From NCBI RefSeq assembly GCF_000025565.1, contig NC_014121.1, positions 2,790,001 to 2,854,000 of the forward strand: a stretch of 64,000 bases of DNA, written 5' to 3'. This DNA comes from Enterobacter cloacae subsp. cloacae ATCC 13047. GTDB lineage: Bacteria; Pseudomonadota; Gammaproteobacteria; Enterobacterales; Enterobacteriaceae. The first letter of the stretch is position 1. The number at the start of each line of letters is the position of its first letter. The notes under the pieces were generated by a model. The model did not search any database. It worked only from the letters and a program-made list of their open reading frames with translations, and had not been told where the DNA came from. Made by a program: the position numbers and the translations under genes. Below, in pieces: positions 44,768-58,181 of this stretch.

Positions 44768-45736
44768 ATGACCATGCCAACCTCTCAATGCCCGTGGCGG
44801 ATGCAGGTTCATCACATCCATAAGGAGACGCCGGATGTGTGGACGCTGTCGCTGCTGTGCCATGACTACTACCCGTACCGTGCCGGTCAGTATGCGCTGG
44901 TCAGTGTCCGCAACTCCGCGGACACATTGCGCGCCTATACGATCTCCTCGACGCCGGGCGTGAGCGAATACATTACGCTCACTATCCGCCGCATCGATGA
45001 CGGTGCAGGCTCGCAGTGGCTCACGCGTGACGTCAAGCGCGGGGATTACATCTGGCTGTCTGACGCTCAGGGGGAATTTACCTGTGACGACAAAAGCGAA
45101 GATAAATTCCTGCTGCTGGCCGCGGGCTGTGGCGTCACGCCGATCATGTCAATGCGTCGCTGGCTGGCCAAAAACCGCCCGCAGGCCGACGTGCAGGTGA
45201 TCTACAGCGTGCGCTCGCCGGACGATGTGATCTTTGCCGATGAGTGGCGCAACTACCCGGTGACGCTGGTGGCAGAGCACAACGCGACGCACGGTTTTGT
45301 CGAGGGACGTCTGAGCCGCGAGCTGTTGCAAAGCGTGCCCGATATAGCGAACCGTACGGTGATGACCTGCGGCCCGGCACCGTATATGGAGATTGTGGAA
45401 CAGGAAGTGAAAGCCCTGGGCGTAACCCGCTTCTTCAAAGAGCAGTTCTTCACGCCGGTGGCGGAGGCGGCAACCAGCGGGATTCAGTTCACCAAACTGC
45501 AACCGGCACAAACCTTCTTTGGCCGCGTCGGCACCACGCTGCTGGAGGCGCTGGAAAGCAATAAGGTGCCGGTGGTAGCTGCCTGTCGCGCGGGCGTATG
45601 CGGTTGCTGTAAAACGAAGGTAGTCTCCGGGGAGTACAGCGTGACCAGCACCATGACGCTGACCGATGCAGAAATTGCTGAAGGTTATGTGCTGGCGTGC
45701 TCATGTCATCCGCAGGGGGACCTGGTCCTTGCATAA
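44768..45736 (+). CDS. hcr: NADH oxidoreductase for Hcp
   Basis: Supplies electrons from NADH to Hcp. The product is 322 residues: FAD-binding and NAD-binding ferredoxin-reductase domains (RAYTISSTPG for FAD; LLLAAGCGVTPIMSM and MTCGPAPYME for NAD), then a C-terminal [2Fe-2S] plant-type ferredoxin domain with CRAGVCGCCKTKV and a fourth cysteine near CSCHPQGD. It is the second gene of hcp-hcr, with expression linked to FNR and NsrR upstream. Confidence 0.97.
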   Translation: MTMPTSQCPWRMQVHHIHKETPDVWTLSLLCHDYYPYRAGQYALVSVRNSADTLRAYTISSTPGVSEYITLTIRRIDDGAGSQWLTRDVKRGDYIWLSDAQGEFTCDDKSEDKFLLLAAGCGVTPIMSMRRWLAKNRPQADVQVIYSVRSPDDVIFADEWRNYPVTLVAEHNATHGFVEGRLSRELLQSVPDIANRTVMTCGPAPYMEIVEQEVKALGVTRFFKEQFFTPVAEAATSGIQFTKLQPAQTFFGRVGTTLLEALESNKVPVVAACRAGVCGCCKTKVVSGEYSVTSTMTLTDAEIAEGYVLACSCHPQGDLVLA

Positions 45737-45760
45737 ACGATAAACGTTAAATGTTCGATC

Positions 45761-45826
45761 GTAGGCCCGGTAAGCGTCAGCGCCACCGGGCTTTTTGTCG
45801 GGTGGCACTACGTTTACCCGACCTAC
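45761..45826. repeat. Pair of inverted REP units (BIME-like)
   Basis: Two palindromic units face each other. The first runs gtaggcccggtaagcg to ccaccgggc; the second runs gtcgggtggc to acccgacctac. They are separated by a few Ts. The gtaggc/cctac borders and the sequence resemble E. coli REP/BIME. It lies between convergent hcr and the DoxX gene and may act as a terminator for hcr. Confidence 0.75.
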
Positions 45827-45833
45827 AACAACC

Positions 45834-46268
45834 CTATCGCCACGCAGGACCTTTCCCTACCGCGTACCGCCCTGCCCCTAAAAACGCCACCGCCAGCGAG
45901 CCGATAAAGAAATACACCAGGCTCTCAATGGCCCACGCACCAACGGCATCGAGTGCAAAGGTTTTGCCCGTGCCCACCATCAGCCATGCCACAATCATGG
46001 TAAACGCCAGTACCAGCGCCGCCGGGCGCGTAAAGAGGCCGACAATAATCAGGATCGGTGCCACCAATTCGCCAATCAATACGCCGTAAGCAATAAACCC
46101 CGGCAGCCCTTTTTCCACCAGCAGGCCGCTGATGAAGCCCACACCGCCAAATAACTTGTGTAATCCGTGAAACAACATCAGCCCACCGACGGCAAGTCGT
46201 AACAAGAGTTTGCCGAGATCGTCGCACGTTAGCTTTTCGTTTACAGCAATTAACAATGATTTAACCAT
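45834..46268 (-). CDS. DoxX-family membrane protein
   Basis: A 144-residue inner-membrane protein with four hydrophobic segments. The DoxX signature region is visible (LLLRLAVGGLMLFHGLHKLFGG, then GVLIGELVAPILIIVGLFTRPAA). DoxX proteins are redox- or sulfur-associated membrane proteins; the biochemical function of most, including this one, is unknown. It sits between hcr and poxB, where E. coli K-12 has no gene, and is divergent from poxB across 152 nt. It may be co-regulated with redox genes, which is inference. Confidence 0.8.
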   Translation of the reverse strand: MVKSLLIAVNEKLTCDDLGKLLLRLAVGGLMLFHGLHKLFGGVGFISGLLVEKGLPGFIAYGVLIGELVAPILIIVGLFTRPAALVLAFTMIVAWLMVGTGKTFALDAVGAWAIESLVYFFIGSLAVAFLGAGRYAVGKGPAWR

Positions 46269-46420
46269 CTGAAATGATTCCCGTTTTCACCCAATCTGTC
46301 GCCAGATTATGCCGAATCATTGCCGGTGAAAACCACCCTGAAATGAGGGGTATTGTGCAGGCAATACAGTGACTTTCTTCTAAGCTTGTAAGCGATATCA
46401 CAAAAAGGAGACGGACAACC

Positions 46421-48139
46421 ATGAAACAAACCGTGGCTGCATACATAGCGAAGACCCTTGAACAGGCAGGTGTAAAACGTATCTGGGGCGTAACCGGCGA
46501 TTCACTGAACGGGCTGAGCGACAGCCTCAACAAGATGAAAACCATTGAATGGATGCCGACCCGTCATGAAGAGGTCGCCGCCTTTGCCGCCGGGGCCGAA
46601 GCACAGCTCACCGGGGAACTGGCCGTCTGCGCCGGGTCGTGTGGCCCAGGGAACCTGCACCTGATTAACGGGCTGTTCGACTGTCACCGCAATCACGTGC
46701 CGGTGCTGGCAATTGCCGCCCATATTCCCTCATCTGAAATCGGCAGTGGCTATTTTCAGGAGACGCATCCGCAGGAGCTGTTCCGTGAATGCAGCCACTA
46801 TTGCGAGCTGGTGTCCTCGCCGGAGCAGATCCCGCAGGTTCTGGCGATAGCCATGCGCAAGGCGGTGCTGAACCGCGGTGTTTCTGTGGTCGTGATCCCG
46901 GGGGATGTGGCGCTCAAGGCTGCGCCCGAAGGGGCCAGCACCCACTGGTATCACGCCCCCCAGCCGGTCGTTACCCCAGCGGAAGAGGAGCTGAAAAAAC
47001 TGGCGCAACTGCTGCGTTACGCCAGCAATATCGCCCTGATGTGCGGCAGCGGCTGTGCTGGCGCGCACAAGGAACTCCTTGAATTTGCAGGTAAGCTAAA
47101 AGCCCCCATTGTTCATGCCCTGCGCGGCAAAGAGCACGTTGAGTACGATAACCCTTACGACGTGGGCATGACCGGGCTGATCGGTTTTTCGTCCGGCTTC
47201 CATACCATGATGAATGCCGACACGCTGATTCTGCTCGGTACCCAGTTCCCCTATCGCGCGTTCTACCCGACGGATGCCAAAATCATTCAGATCGATATTA
47301 ACCCGGCCAGCATCGGTGCACACAGCAAGGTCGATATGGCGCTGGTGGGCGACATTAAATCTACCCTTGCCGCCCTGCTGCCGCTGCTGGAAGAGAAAAC
47401 GGATCGTAAATTCCTCGACAAAGCCCTGAGCGATTACCGCGATGCGCGTAAGGGGCTGGACGAACTCGCCAAACCGAGCGACAAAGCGATCCACCCGCAG
47501 TATCTCGCGCAGCAGATCAGCCACTTCGCGGACGACGATGCCATCTTTACCTGCGACGTCGGCACGCCAACCGTCTGGGCGGCACGCTACCTGAAGATGA
47601 ACGGCAAACGCCGCCTGCTCGGCTCGTTCAACCACGGCTCGATGGCCAACGCCATGCCACAGGCGCTGGGTGCCAAAGCCACCGCCCCGGAGCGTCAGGT
47701 GGTGGCGATGTGCGGTGACGGCGGATTCAGCATGCTGATGGGCGATTTCCTGTCGGTGGTGCAGATGAAGTTGCCGCTGAAAATCGTGGTCTTCAATAAC
47801 AGCGTGCTGGGCTTTGTGGCGATGGAGATGAAGGCCGGGGGCTATCTGACGGACGGCACCGAACTGCACGACACCAACTTTGCCCGCATTGCCGAAGCCT
47901 GCGGCATAACCGGTATCCGCGTGGAGAAAGCCTCCGAGGTGGATGAAGCTCTGCAACGGGCGTTTTCCATCGACGGCCCGGTGCTGGTGGATGTGGTGGT
48001 CGCCAAAGAGGAGCTGGCCATCCCGCCGCAGATCAAGCTGGAGCAGGCCAAAGGCTTCAGCCTCTACATGCTGCGGGCGATCATCAGCGGCCGCGGCGAT
48101 GAAGTGATCGAACTGGCAAAAACTAACTGGCTCAGGTAA
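46421..48139 (+). CDS. poxB: Pyruvate dehydrogenase (quinone), pyruvate oxidase
   Basis: ThDP- and FAD-dependent peripheral membrane enzyme that decarboxylates pyruvate to acetate and CO2 and reduces ubiquinone. The product is 572 residues, the same as E. coli PoxB. The catalytic glutamate lies in the N-terminal [10 protein letters not shown] motif. The ThDP-binding motif is [20 protein letters not shown] ending in NN. The C-terminal lipid-binding tail ([17 protein letters not shown]) is intact. RpoS-dependent stationary-phase expression is known in E. coli. It is followed 38 nt later by ltaE. Confidence 0.98.
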   Translation: MKQTVAAYIAKTLEQAGVKRIWGVTGDSLNGLSDSLNKMKTIEWMPTRHEEVAAFAAGAEAQLTGELAVCAGSCGPGNLHLINGLFDCHRNHVPVLAIAAHIPSSEIGSGYFQETHPQELFRECSHYCELVSSPEQIPQVLAIAMRKAVLNRGVSVVVIPGDVALKAAPEGASTHWYHAPQPVVTPAEEELKKLAQLLRYASNIALMCGSGCAGAHKELLEFAGKLKAPIVHALRGKEHVEYDNPYDVGMTGLIGFSSGFHTMMNADTLILLGTQFPYRAFYPTDAKIIQIDINPASIGAHSKVDMALVGDIKSTLAALLPLLEEKTDRKFLDKALSDYRDARKGLDELAKPSDKAIHPQYLAQQISHFADDDAIFTCDVGTPTVWAARYLKMNGKRRLLGSFNHGSMANAMPQALGAKATAPERQVVAMCGDGGFSMLMGDFLSVVQMKLPLKIVVFNNSVLGFVAMEMKAGGYLTDGTELHDTNFARIAEACGITGIRVEKASEVDEALQRAFSIDGPVLVDVVVAKEELAIPPQIKLEQAKGFSLYMLRAIISGRGDEVIELAKTNWLR

Positions 48140-48177
48140 AACATTTCGCATGACCTCTTAAAATAAAGGGATGTGAA

Positions 48178-49179
48178 ATGATTGATTTACGCAGTGATAC
48201 CGTTACCCGTCCGAGTCGCGCCATGCTCGAAGAGATGATGGCCGCCCCGGTCGGGGACGACGTCTACGGTGACGATCCAACGGTCAACGAACTGCAGCGC
48301 TATGCCGCAGAACTCAGCGGTAAAGAGGCCGCCCTGTTCCTGCCCACCGGAACGCAGGCCAACCTGGTGGCGCTGCTCAGCCACTGCGAACGCGGTGAAG
48401 AGTACATCGTCGGCCAGGGAGCGCATAACTACCTGTACGAAGCGGGCGGCGCGGCGGTGCTCGGCAGCATTCAGCCGCAGCCGATCGACGCCGCACCGGA
48501 CGGCACTCTCCCGCTCGACAAGGTCGCCGCAAAAATCAAAGCCGACGACATCCACTTCGCCCGCACCAAATTACTCAGCCTTGAAAACACCCACAACGGC
48601 AAAGTCCTGCCGCGCGAGTACCTCAAAGCGGCGTGGGAATTTACCCGCGGGCGCAGGCTCGGCTTGCACGTGGACGGCGCACGAATCTTTAACGCCGTGG
48701 TAGCCTACGGCTGCGAGCTGAACGAGATTACGCAATATTGTGACTCGTTCACCATCTGCCTCTCAAAAGGGCTGGGCACCCCCGTGGGTTCTCTGCTGGT
48801 GGGCGATGCGGACTACATCAAACGCGCTAACCGCTGGCGCAAGATGACCGGCGGCGGCATGCGCCAGGCCGGTATTCTGGCCGCAGCGGGTCTGTATGCC
48901 CTTAAAAACAACGTGGCACGTCTGCAGGACGATCACGACAACGCCTCGTGGATGGCCGGGCAACTGCGTGAAATTGGCGCCGACGTGATGCGACACGACA
49001 CCAACATGCTGTTTGTTCGCGTGGGTGATGAGCACGCCGCTGCGCTTGGGGAGTTCATGAAAGCGCGTGGCGTACTGATCAACGCGTCACCCGTTGTGCG
49101 TCTGGTGATGCATCTCGACGTCAGCCGCGAGCAGCTGTTGGACGTCGTGAAACACTGGCAGGCGTTTTTACAGCGTTAA
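48178..49179 (+). CDS. ltaE: Low-specificity L-threonine aldolase
   Basis: PLP enzyme that cleaves L-threonine and L-allo-threonine to glycine and acetaldehyde. The product is 333 residues beginning [20 protein letters not shown]. The PLP lysine lies in the [16 protein letters not shown] motif (about K197). The gene order poxB-ltaE-ybjT-ybjS is as in E. coli, and the short gaps (38, 10 and 92 nt) suggest one transcript. The ribosome-binding site (aaaataaaggga) is adequate. Confidence 0.97.
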   Translation: MIDLRSDTVTRPSRAMLEEMMAAPVGDDVYGDDPTVNELQRYAAELSGKEAALFLPTGTQANLVALLSHCERGEEYIVGQGAHNYLYEAGGAAVLGSIQPQPIDAAPDGTLPLDKVAAKIKADDIHFARTKLLSLENTHNGKVLPREYLKAAWEFTRGRRLGLHVDGARIFNAVVAYGCELNEITQYCDSFTICLSKGLGTPVGSLLVGDADYIKRANRWRKMTGGGMRQAGILAAAGLYALKNNVARLQDDHDNASWMAGQLREIGADVMRHDTNMLFVRVGDEHAAALGEFMKARGVLINASPVVRLVMHLDVSREQLLDVVKHWQAFLQR

Positions 49180-49189
49180 GGAGCAGAAC

Positions 49190-50626
49190 GTGCCGCAACG
49201 TATTCTGGTGCTCGGTGCCAGCGGGTATATCGGTCAGCATCTGACCACGGCGTTAAGCCAGCAGGGGCATCAGGTGCTGGCGGCGGCACGCAACACGGAA
49301 CGCCTGCAAAAACTAAACCTGCCTGGCGTCACCTGCCACAACGTCGACCTTAACTGGCCTGAGTCGCTGCCCGCGCTGCTGGAAGGGGTCGACACGCTGT
49401 ATTACCTGGTGCACAGCATGGGCGAAGGCGGCGATTTTATCGCCCACGAACGTCAGGTGGCCCTGAACGTCCGCGATGCCCTGCGGCAAACGCCGGTTAA
49501 GCAGGTGATTTTTTTAAGCTCGCTCCAGGTGCCCGAAAATGAGCAGTCGGACCACCTGCGCGCCCGTCAGCTTACCGCGGACACCTTGCGCAGTGCGGAT
49601 ATCCCCGTCACCGAACTGCGGGCGGGGATCATCGTCGGCGCGGGCTCTGCCGCCTTCGAAGTGATGCGCGATATGGTGTACAACTTGCCGGTGCTCACCC
49701 CACCGCGCTGGGTGCGGTCGCGCACCACGCCGATTGCCCTGGAAAACCTGCTGCATTACCTGGTGGCGCTGCTGGACCATCCCGCCGAACGGCACCGCGT
49801 GCTTGAGGCCGCGGGGCCGGAGGTGTTGAGCTATCAGGAACAGTTCGAGCATTTTATGCGCGTCAGCGGCCGCCGACGCTGGCTCATCCCCGTTCCCTTC
49901 CCGACCCGCTGGATCTCCGTGTGGTTTTTAAACGTTATTACCTCGGTGCCGCCGACGACAGCGAAAGCGCTGATCCAGGGGCTGAAGCACGATCTGCTGG
50001 CGGACGATGGCGAACTGCGCGCATTAATTCCGCAAACGCTGATCCGTTTTGACGACGCGGTACGCCATACCCTGAAAGAAGAAGAGAAGCTGGTGAACTC
50101 CAGCGACTGGGGCTACGACGCGCAGGCGTTTGCCCGCTGGCGGCCGGAGTACGGTTATTACCCGAAACAGGCGGGCTGCACGGTGAAAACCTCGGCCAGC
50201 CTGGCATCGCTGTGGGAGGTGGTGAACCAGATCGGCGGCAAAGAGCGTTATTTCTTCGGCAATATTCTCTGGCAGACACGCGGAGCGATGGATCTGCTGG
50301 TGGGCCACCGGCTGGCGAAAGGCCGCCCTGCGCAGCCGTACCTCAAAGTGGGTGATACGGTCGACAGCTGGAAAGTCATCATCGTCGAACCGGAAAAACA
50401 GCTGGCGCTGCTGTTCGGCATGAAAGCGCCAGGGCTGGGACGGCTCTGCTTCACGCTGAAAGACAAAGGCGATTGCCGTGAACTGGACGTCCGCGCCTGG
50501 TGGCACCCACATGGGATGCCCGGTCTGTTCTACTGGTTACTGATGATCCCCGCACATCTGTTTATCTTCCGCGGGATGGCAAAACGGATTGCGCAACTGG
50601 CAGAACAAAAAACGGAAAAGAACTAA
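49190..50626 (+). CDS. ybjT: YbjT, NAD(P)-binding SDR-family protein with DUF2867
   Basis: A 478-residue protein with an N-terminal Rossmann fold ([20 protein letters not shown], an atypical SDR glycine motif) and a C-terminal DUF2867 region (about 330-470) ending in a hydrophobic segment near residues 440-460. The start is a GTG at 49190, 10 nt after ltaE, preceded by aaggag. The enzymatic substrate is unknown. It is similar in architecture to the next gene only in its Rossmann part. Confidence 0.9.
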   Translation: MPQRILVLGASGYIGQHLTTALSQQGHQVLAAARNTERLQKLNLPGVTCHNVDLNWPESLPALLEGVDTLYYLVHSMGEGGDFIAHERQVALNVRDALRQTPVKQVIFLSSLQVPENEQSDHLRARQLTADTLRSADIPVTELRAGIIVGAGSAAFEVMRDMVYNLPVLTPPRWVRSRTTPIALENLLHYLVALLDHPAERHRVLEAAGPEVLSYQEQFEHFMRVSGRRRWLIPVPFPTRWISVWFLNVITSVPPTTAKALIQGLKHDLLADDGELRALIPQTLIRFDDAVRHTLKEEEKLVNSSDWGYDAQAFARWRPEYGYYPKQAGCTVKTSASLASLWEVVNQIGGKERYFFGNILWQTRGAMDLLVGHRLAKGRPAQPYLKVGDTVDSWKVIIVEPEKQLALLFGMKAPGLGRLCFTLKDKGDCRELDVRAWWHPHGMPGLFYWLLMIPAHLFIFRGMAKRIAQLAEQKTEKN

Positions 50627-50718
50627 ATAAAACTCGCTTTCTTTCACCTTTCCCATTGCAACCCGCCGTAATTCACGAAAGAATGCGCACGAAATTCTTT
50701 TCAACACAGTGGATTGTT

Positions 50719-51732
50719 ATGAAGGTACTGGTTACCGGGGCGACCAGCGGCTTAGGCCGAAATGCGGTCGAATTTCTGCGCAACAAAGGCATTAGCGTCA
50801 GGGCTACCGGTCGCAACGAGGCGATGGGTAAGCTGCTGCAAAAAATGGGCGCAGAGTTTGTCCATGCCGACCTGACGGAGCTGGTCTCCTCTCAGGCGAA
50901 AGTGATGCTCGCCGGAATCGACACCCTGTGGCACTGCTCCAGTTTTACCTCTCCGTGGGGAACCCAGGAAGCCTTCGATCTCGCCAACGTGCGCGCCACG
51001 CGCCGTCTGGGCGAGTGGGCCGTTGCCTGGGGCGTGCGTAACTTTATTCATATCTCCTCCCCGTCGCTCTACTTCGACTATCACCACCATCGGGATATCC
51101 AGGAAACGTTCCGTCCGGCCCGTTTTGCCTGTGAGTTTGCCCGCAGCAAGGCGGCCAGCGAAGAGGTGATCGACCTGCTGGCGCAGTCGAACCCGCATAC
51201 GCGCTTTACGATCCTGCGTCCGCAAAGTCTTTTCGGACCGCACGATAAAGTGTTTATTCCGCGCCTGGCGCAGATGATGCACCACTACGGCAGCGTGCTG
51301 CTGCCGCGCGGCGGTGATGCGCTGGTGGACATGACCTACTACGAAAATGCCGTGTACGCCATGTGGCTGGCGAGCCAGCCGGACAGCGATAAACTGGCGT
51401 CCGGTCGCGCCTATAACATTACCAACGGCGAACCCTGCCGCCTTCGCACCATTGTGCAGCGCCTGATCGACGAGCTGCACATCGACTGCCGCATTCGTTC
51501 GGTGCCTTATCCTATGCTGGATATGATTGCCCGCAGCATGGAGCGTTTTGGCAGCAAAACCGCCAAAGAGCCTGCGCTGACGCATTACGGCGTGTCGAAG
51601 CTGAATTTTGATTTCACGCTGGATATTTCGCGCGCGGAGAACGAGCTGGGGTATAAGCCGATTGTGACCCTGGATGAAGGGATTGTGCGCACCGCGGCGT
51701 GGCTGCGGGACCACGGGAAGTTGCATCGGTAG
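50719..51732 (+). CDS. ybjS: YbjS, NAD(P)-dependent epimerase/dehydratase-like protein
   Basis: A 337-residue extended-SDR protein. The ATG at 50719 gives [20 protein letters not shown], the conserved length; the frame is open further upstream inside ybjT but this is not conserved. The nucleotide-binding GATSGLG motif is at residues 7-13, and [10 protein letters not shown] and the later SKAASEE region correspond to the catalytic Tyr/Lys area. The substrate is unknown; the family includes 3-beta-hydroxysteroid dehydrogenase-like proteins. It is the last gene with E. coli-like order before the chitinase/T2SS locus. Confidence 0.92.
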   Translation: MKVLVTGATSGLGRNAVEFLRNKGISVRATGRNEAMGKLLQKMGAEFVHADLTELVSSQAKVMLAGIDTLWHCSSFTSPWGTQEAFDLANVRATRRLGEWAVAWGVRNFIHISSPSLYFDYHHHRDIQETFRPARFACEFARSKAASEEVIDLLAQSNPHTRFTILRPQSLFGPHDKVFIPRLAQMMHHYGSVLLPRGGDALVDMTYYENAVYAMWLASQPDSDKLASGRAYNITNGEPCRLRTIVQRLIDELHIDCRIRSVPYPMLDMIARSMERFGSKTAKEPALTHYGVSKLNFDFTLDISRAENELGYKPIVTLDEGIVRTAAWLRDHGKLHR

Positions 51733-51752
51733 TTAATCTGGTGCGGGCTGAT

Positions 51753-51788
51753 GCCCTCACCCCGGCCCTCTCCCACAGGGAGAGGGAG
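51753..51788. repeat. Palindromic intergenic repeat, copy C
   Basis: The core ccctctccc-aca-gggagaggg is preceded by gccctcaccccgg, nearly identical to the copy at 30504-30538. It marks the boundary between the conserved backbone and the chitinase/T2SS locus. Confidence 0.8.
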
Positions 51789-51796
51789 TAAAGACT

Positions 51797-51828
51797 AAAA
51801 CGGCAACCCGAAGGTTGCCGTTTTGCTT
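51797..51828. terminator. Bidirectional terminator between ybjS and GH19 chitinase
   Basis: A perfect 12-bp stem (aaaacggcaacc / ggttgccgtttt) with a 4-nt loop has As on one side and Ts on the other. It lies between two convergent genes. Confidence 0.93.
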
Positions 51829-53670
51829 TTACAGAGCCGTCCAGGCCTCAGACCATGCCAGACCTGCGCCTGGTTCATAGTACATTGGTGCGTTGTTACA
51901 CCAGCCGCTGTACGGGAACGGTTTGCACTGGAACAGTTTACCGTGGTTGTTCACGATATCGCCTGCGCTGTACTTGCTGTTCGCGCTCCACGCCGGGTAA
52001 GAGCCGGAAGTGCCTTCGTCCTGAGACGGGGTGGCTGCTTTGGCTTTTACGTTCAGCAGGTATGTGGTGGTGCTGCTCAGCTCGCCGTCGCTGACGGTCA
52101 GGCTGATTTCATACTGCTGCGCCGTCGCGGCTTCAGGCGCGTTGAAGGTCACTACCGCTTTATCGTCGCCGGTAACGGTCTGGCCGTCCTGGGAACGCCA
52201 GGTGTAGGTCAGCTTGTTGCCGTCTTCGTCGGTAGAGCCTTCTGCGCTCAGGGAGACCTGCGCACCGGCTTCAACCGCACCGATCGGACCGGCAATCTGC
52301 GCTACAGGCGCATGGTTTACCACCGCCGGGATGTCGTCTGGCACAGGTGCCGGGGTTTCATCCGGTGTTGGTGTCGGCGCTGGCGTCTCATCTTCAGACG
52401 GGGCTGGAGCAGGAGCCGGTGTTTCATCCGGTACGACCGCGGAACCGTCGTCGTTAACGATGTTCACGTTAAAGAACTTCTGTACACACTTGGTGTAGTC
52501 GCCGTCTTTGAACGCGCTGAATGGCGTCTGGTAACCCACCAGCTGGCAAGCGTAGGTCTTGCCATCTGGGGTATCCGCGCTCCATCCCCAGTCCTGTTCC
52601 CAGTAGATCTTCAGGGCGCCTGCGCCACCTTCATCGAACTGCTTCATGTTGGCACAGCCAAGCACTTCGTCAGCCGGTACAGGGACTTTCAGGTAGTTAG
52701 CGAACTCTTTGTAGTATTTGATACGGTTCTGAGACTGGGCAATTTCAGTCGGGCCACCGCACTCTACGCCGCCGTTGATGATCTGGGTGGTCACGCCAAA
52801 GCCAGGGACAAGGCCGTTGGCTTTATCGTGGTCGTTCGGCTGCCAGGTGCCGTCGATAACCTGAAGCATGCTTGGTTTTGGCGGCTGTGGATAGGCGAAG
52901 AAGAAGATGGCGCTCGCCAGGTTCAGCCAGGTATCGGCCACCAGCTCAGGTTTGTCGAGCAGCGTGCGGACATCGCCGTACATTGCTTCAGAGAATGGAC
53001 CGTAGTTGTAGTTGTAGGACAACTGCTTAGCGCCACGGCCAAAGTAGCTCAGGAAATCGCCATCTTTGTCTTTACCGCACGGCCAGGTCTGACCCTGCCA
53101 GACGTCCGGGTTACACTCCCCGTTATAGCCGCCCTTCTGGCCTTCGCTCCAGCCCATCTCACGCACATAGACCAGCGCCTGACGCCATTCCGGCTCCGGA
53201 CGCCAGCTTTCGTGGCCGCCGGTTTCCTGTGCGAAGTGAGCAAACATGGTTGCCAGCTCTTTACGGCAGATAGCTTCGCTGTCGCGGCCATCGTTGTAGG
53301 TATCACACAGCGCCGGGAATTTACCCACAGCTTTCAGGAAGTTACTGTAGCTGTAATCCTTCGCGCGCAGCGGGAACAGGTATTCCCAGTCGCTCTCTTT
53401 AAGGATCCCTTCAACGCGTTTCACGTTTACCGGGTTGGCTGCACGGCCTGGCTCAATCTGCTCGACCTGAGCGTTGTCCAGCGTACGGATGGTATCCTTC
53501 ACGGATTTCATCAGTGGGAAATCGGTGAGCTCTTTTTCCTTTTTAGCCAGATCGCTGGCTTTCATGGTGTAAGGCACACTGCTTTCCGCCTTCAGCATGG
53601 TGGCCTGAGCAATTACCGGCGCTACGCAGGCACCGGCAATAAGCACGCTCAGTAATGTCCTTTTATTCAT
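51829..53670 (-). CDS. Secreted GH19 chitinase with PKD-like and chitin-binding domains
   Basis: A 613-residue extracellular chitinase that should hydrolyse beta-1,4 N-acetylglucosamine links. An N-terminal signal peptide is seen (cleavage near residue 23, VIAQA). After a leader of about 70 residues comes the GH19 catalytic domain (roughly 85-400). Its proposed general acid is E149 in [12 protein letters not shown], and the conserved [16 protein letters not shown] is near residues 207-222. A Pro/Thr/Glu-rich linker (about 410-450), a PKD-like domain (about 455-545) and a C-terminal CBM5/12 module ([15 protein letters not shown]) follow. Export probably uses Sec and then the T2SS encoded upstream. 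GH19 enzymes are uncommon in E. coli-like genomes. Confidence 0.9.
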   Translation of the reverse strand: MNKRTLLSVLIAGACVAPVIAQATMLKAESSVPYTMKASDLAKKEKELTDFPLMKSVKDTIRTLDNAQVEQIEPGRAANPVNVKRVEGILKESDWEYLFPLRAKDYSYSNFLKAVGKFPALCDTYNDGRDSEAICRKELATMFAHFAQETGGHESWRPEPEWRQALVYVREMGWSEGQKGGYNGECNPDVWQGQTWPCGKDKDGDFLSYFGRGAKQLSYNYNYGPFSEAMYGDVRTLLDKPELVADTWLNLASAIFFFAYPQPPKPSMLQVIDGTWQPNDHDKANGLVPGFGVTTQIINGGVECGGPTEIAQSQNRIKYYKEFANYLKVPVPADEVLGCANMKQFDEGGAGALKIYWEQDWGWSADTPDGKTYACQLVGYQTPFSAFKDGDYTKCVQKFFNVNIVNDDGSAVVPDETPAPAPAPSEDETPAPTPTPDETPAPVPDDIPAVVNHAPVAQIAGPIGAVEAGAQVSLSAEGSTDEDGNKLTYTWRSQDGQTVTGDDKAVVTFNAPEAATAQQYEISLTVSDGELSSTTTYLLNVKAKAATPSQDEGTSGSYPAWSANSKYSAGDIVNNHGKLFQCKPFPYSGWCNNAPMYYEPGAGLAWSEAWTAL

Positions 53671-53806
53671 CTCGGTTATTCCTGTTAATTTCGATAAAGT
53701 TAAATAAATCTAAATTCATTTATTAATCCGTTAATAAATAAACTTCAGACAGCTGCTTTTCATTTTCTGAAGAATACGGGTGGGTACTCTTCAAAAAACA
53801 AAAAAC

Positions 53807-54259
53807 TCACCAGTTGGTTTTGTCGCGGGCGGCTAATTTTAACTGCTGATACTTTTTCCAGACTTTGTGGGCATAGACCATGCGCTTAGGGTAATTTTCT
53901 TTTTTAAGCCCGGCGTTATACGCACCTACCGCTTCCCAGTTGTATCCATAAACCTTAATCATGCCTGATAATATAGAGGCGCCGACCATAATGGAGGTGC
54001 AGGGCTCTGTCATCAGACGGTTTTCATTAATGCCTTTGCGTTCAAGTTCAGGAAAGTGCGAGCTGTTGATTTGCATTAATCCGACATCGCGCGTTCCGTC
54101 ATGATTGATGCCAATGGCGTACGGGTTCATTCCCGATTCCACATTCGCGATGGCATAAAGTAAAAACGGATCAATATGATAATAATGCGCCGCTTTATTC
54201 CAGCAATTTGCAAATGCGCTATGACTTAATATCAATAACAAAAACAGAAACCTTTTCAT
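53807..54259 (-). CDS. Small secreted lytic transglycosylase (SLT domain, IagB/IpgF-like)
   Basis: A 150-residue protein with a signal peptide (cleavage after HSAFA, residue 17) and a single goose-lysozyme-like SLT domain. The catalytic glutamate is E41 in IANVESGMNPYAIG. The downstream motifs VGLMQINSSHF and AVGAYNAG are canonical. It resembles the specialised transglycosylases IagB, IpgF and VirB1 that open peptidoglycan for secretion machines. Here it lies between two chitinase genes on the same strand as the T2SS genes, with 136-137 nt gaps on either side. It could aid secretion-machine assembly or be exported; neither is proven. Confidence 0.85.
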   Translation of the reverse strand: MKRFLFLLLILSHSAFANCWNKAAHYYHIDPFLLYAIANVESGMNPYAIGINHDGTRDVGLMQINSSHFPELERKGINENRLMTEPCTSIMVGASILSGMIKVYGYNWEAVGAYNAGLKKENYPKRMVYAHKVWKKYQQLKLAARDKTNW

Positions 54260-54321
54260 TCTTCACCTGCGTGGCCGTTTTTTATTCTCCTCAAACACGT
54301 CCTGTTAAATTAGTGGAAGGT

Positions 54322-54353
54322 ACTGGCCACACCCGAAGCGGGGTGTGACCAGT
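54322..54353 (-). other. Stable hairpin between chiA and the transglycosylase gene
   Basis: A 13-bp inverted repeat (actggccacaccc / gggtgtgaccagt) with one mismatch and a 6-nt loop lies 44 nt past the chiA stop. No T tract follows on the minus strand, so it is not a classical terminator. It may stabilise the 3' end of chiA mRNA or lower downstream expression. Confidence 0.5.
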
Positions 54354-54396
54354 GATTGTGGGCCGATATCACACCCACAATTTCAAGCTCAGAAGA

Positions 54397-57383
<2,987 letters not shown>

Positions 57384-58181
57384 TCAGAATGTGAATTGCA
57401 AGGTCTGCAGAATAAAAATAACCAAACCGGCGAGTGACAACAGAGGGCCAAACGGAATAACGCTATTTTCTTTAACCGCTTTATAAAAAACAAAATACAG
57501 TGCGATACCGCTTAATGCCGCCGCGAGCAATAACGAAGGTAACGCCTGCCAGCCGCACCACGCGCCCAGCGCAGCCAGCAGCTTAAAATCACCGTAGCCC
57601 AATCCCTCGCGTCCTGTTGTCAGGCGAAAGGCCCAGTAGAGAAGCCACAGCGACAGGTAGCCCGCCGCTGCGCCAAACAGGGCATCCGACAACGGTAAGG
57701 TATGAAAAAGCGCATGATTCAGCAGGCCCGCCCACAGCAGCGGCTGCGTCAGGCAGTCCGGCAGCAGCATGTGTTTTGCGTCTATCGCCGCCAGCGGCAG
57801 CAGTCCACACCAGAGCACCCATAGCGACATCAATGCAGCCGCAGACGGGGCATACGCCGCCGTCAGGGCAAAAAACAGGGCACTGGAAAGTTCAAGCAAC
57901 AGCAGACGCAGCGGGATCGCAGTCTGGCAGCAGCGGCAGCGCCCACGCAGGCAACACCAGCTCAGAACCGGGATATTTTCCCACCAGGCGAGCGTGTGGG
58001 AGCATGCGGGACAGTGGGAGGCCGGAAACAGCAGGTTTCCGGCACCCTCCTCCTCTTTAATGAGCGGGGGAATGCGTTCGACCACCACCCCCAGAAAGCT
58101 GCCGATAATGCCGCCAAGCGTGCCGCTGAGCAGGCAAAGGGCGGGCATCTGGCTGCCCTGAAGCAGCGTCAGCGAATTCAT
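57384..58181 (-). CDS. gspO: T2SS prepilin peptidase GspO
   Basis: Inner-membrane aspartic protease that cleaves and N-methylates the pseudopilins GspG-K. The product is 265 residues. The cytoplasmic zinc-finger cysteines form C57-x2-C60 (HCPACSH) and C82-x2-C85 (RCRCC). The catalytic aspartates are expected in AAIDAKHMLLPD and in the GYGDFKLLAALGAW motif. About seven hydrophobic segments follow. It overlaps gspM by four bases, so it is translationally coupled to the T2SS operon; no gspN lies between them, as in the E. coli gsp operon. Confidence 0.95.
   Translation of the reverse strand: MNSLTLLQGSQMPALCLLSGTLGGIIGSFLGVVVERIPPLIKEEEGAGNLLFPASHCPACSHTLAWWENIPVLSWCCLRGRCRCCQTAIPLRLLLLELSSALFFALTAAYAPSAAALMSLWVLWCGLLPLAAIDAKHMLLPDCLTQPLLWAGLLNHALFHTLPLSDALFGAAAGYLSLWLLYWAFRLTTGREGLGYGDFKLLAALGAWCGWQALPSLLLAAALSGIALYFVFYKAVKENSVIPFGPLLSLAGLVIFILQTLQFTF

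Noticed and set aside
51823..53655. 610-codon open frame antisense to the GH19 chitinase
   Set aside because: Shadow of a strongly recognised chitinase. The translation is rich in Arg, Val and Phe without domain features.
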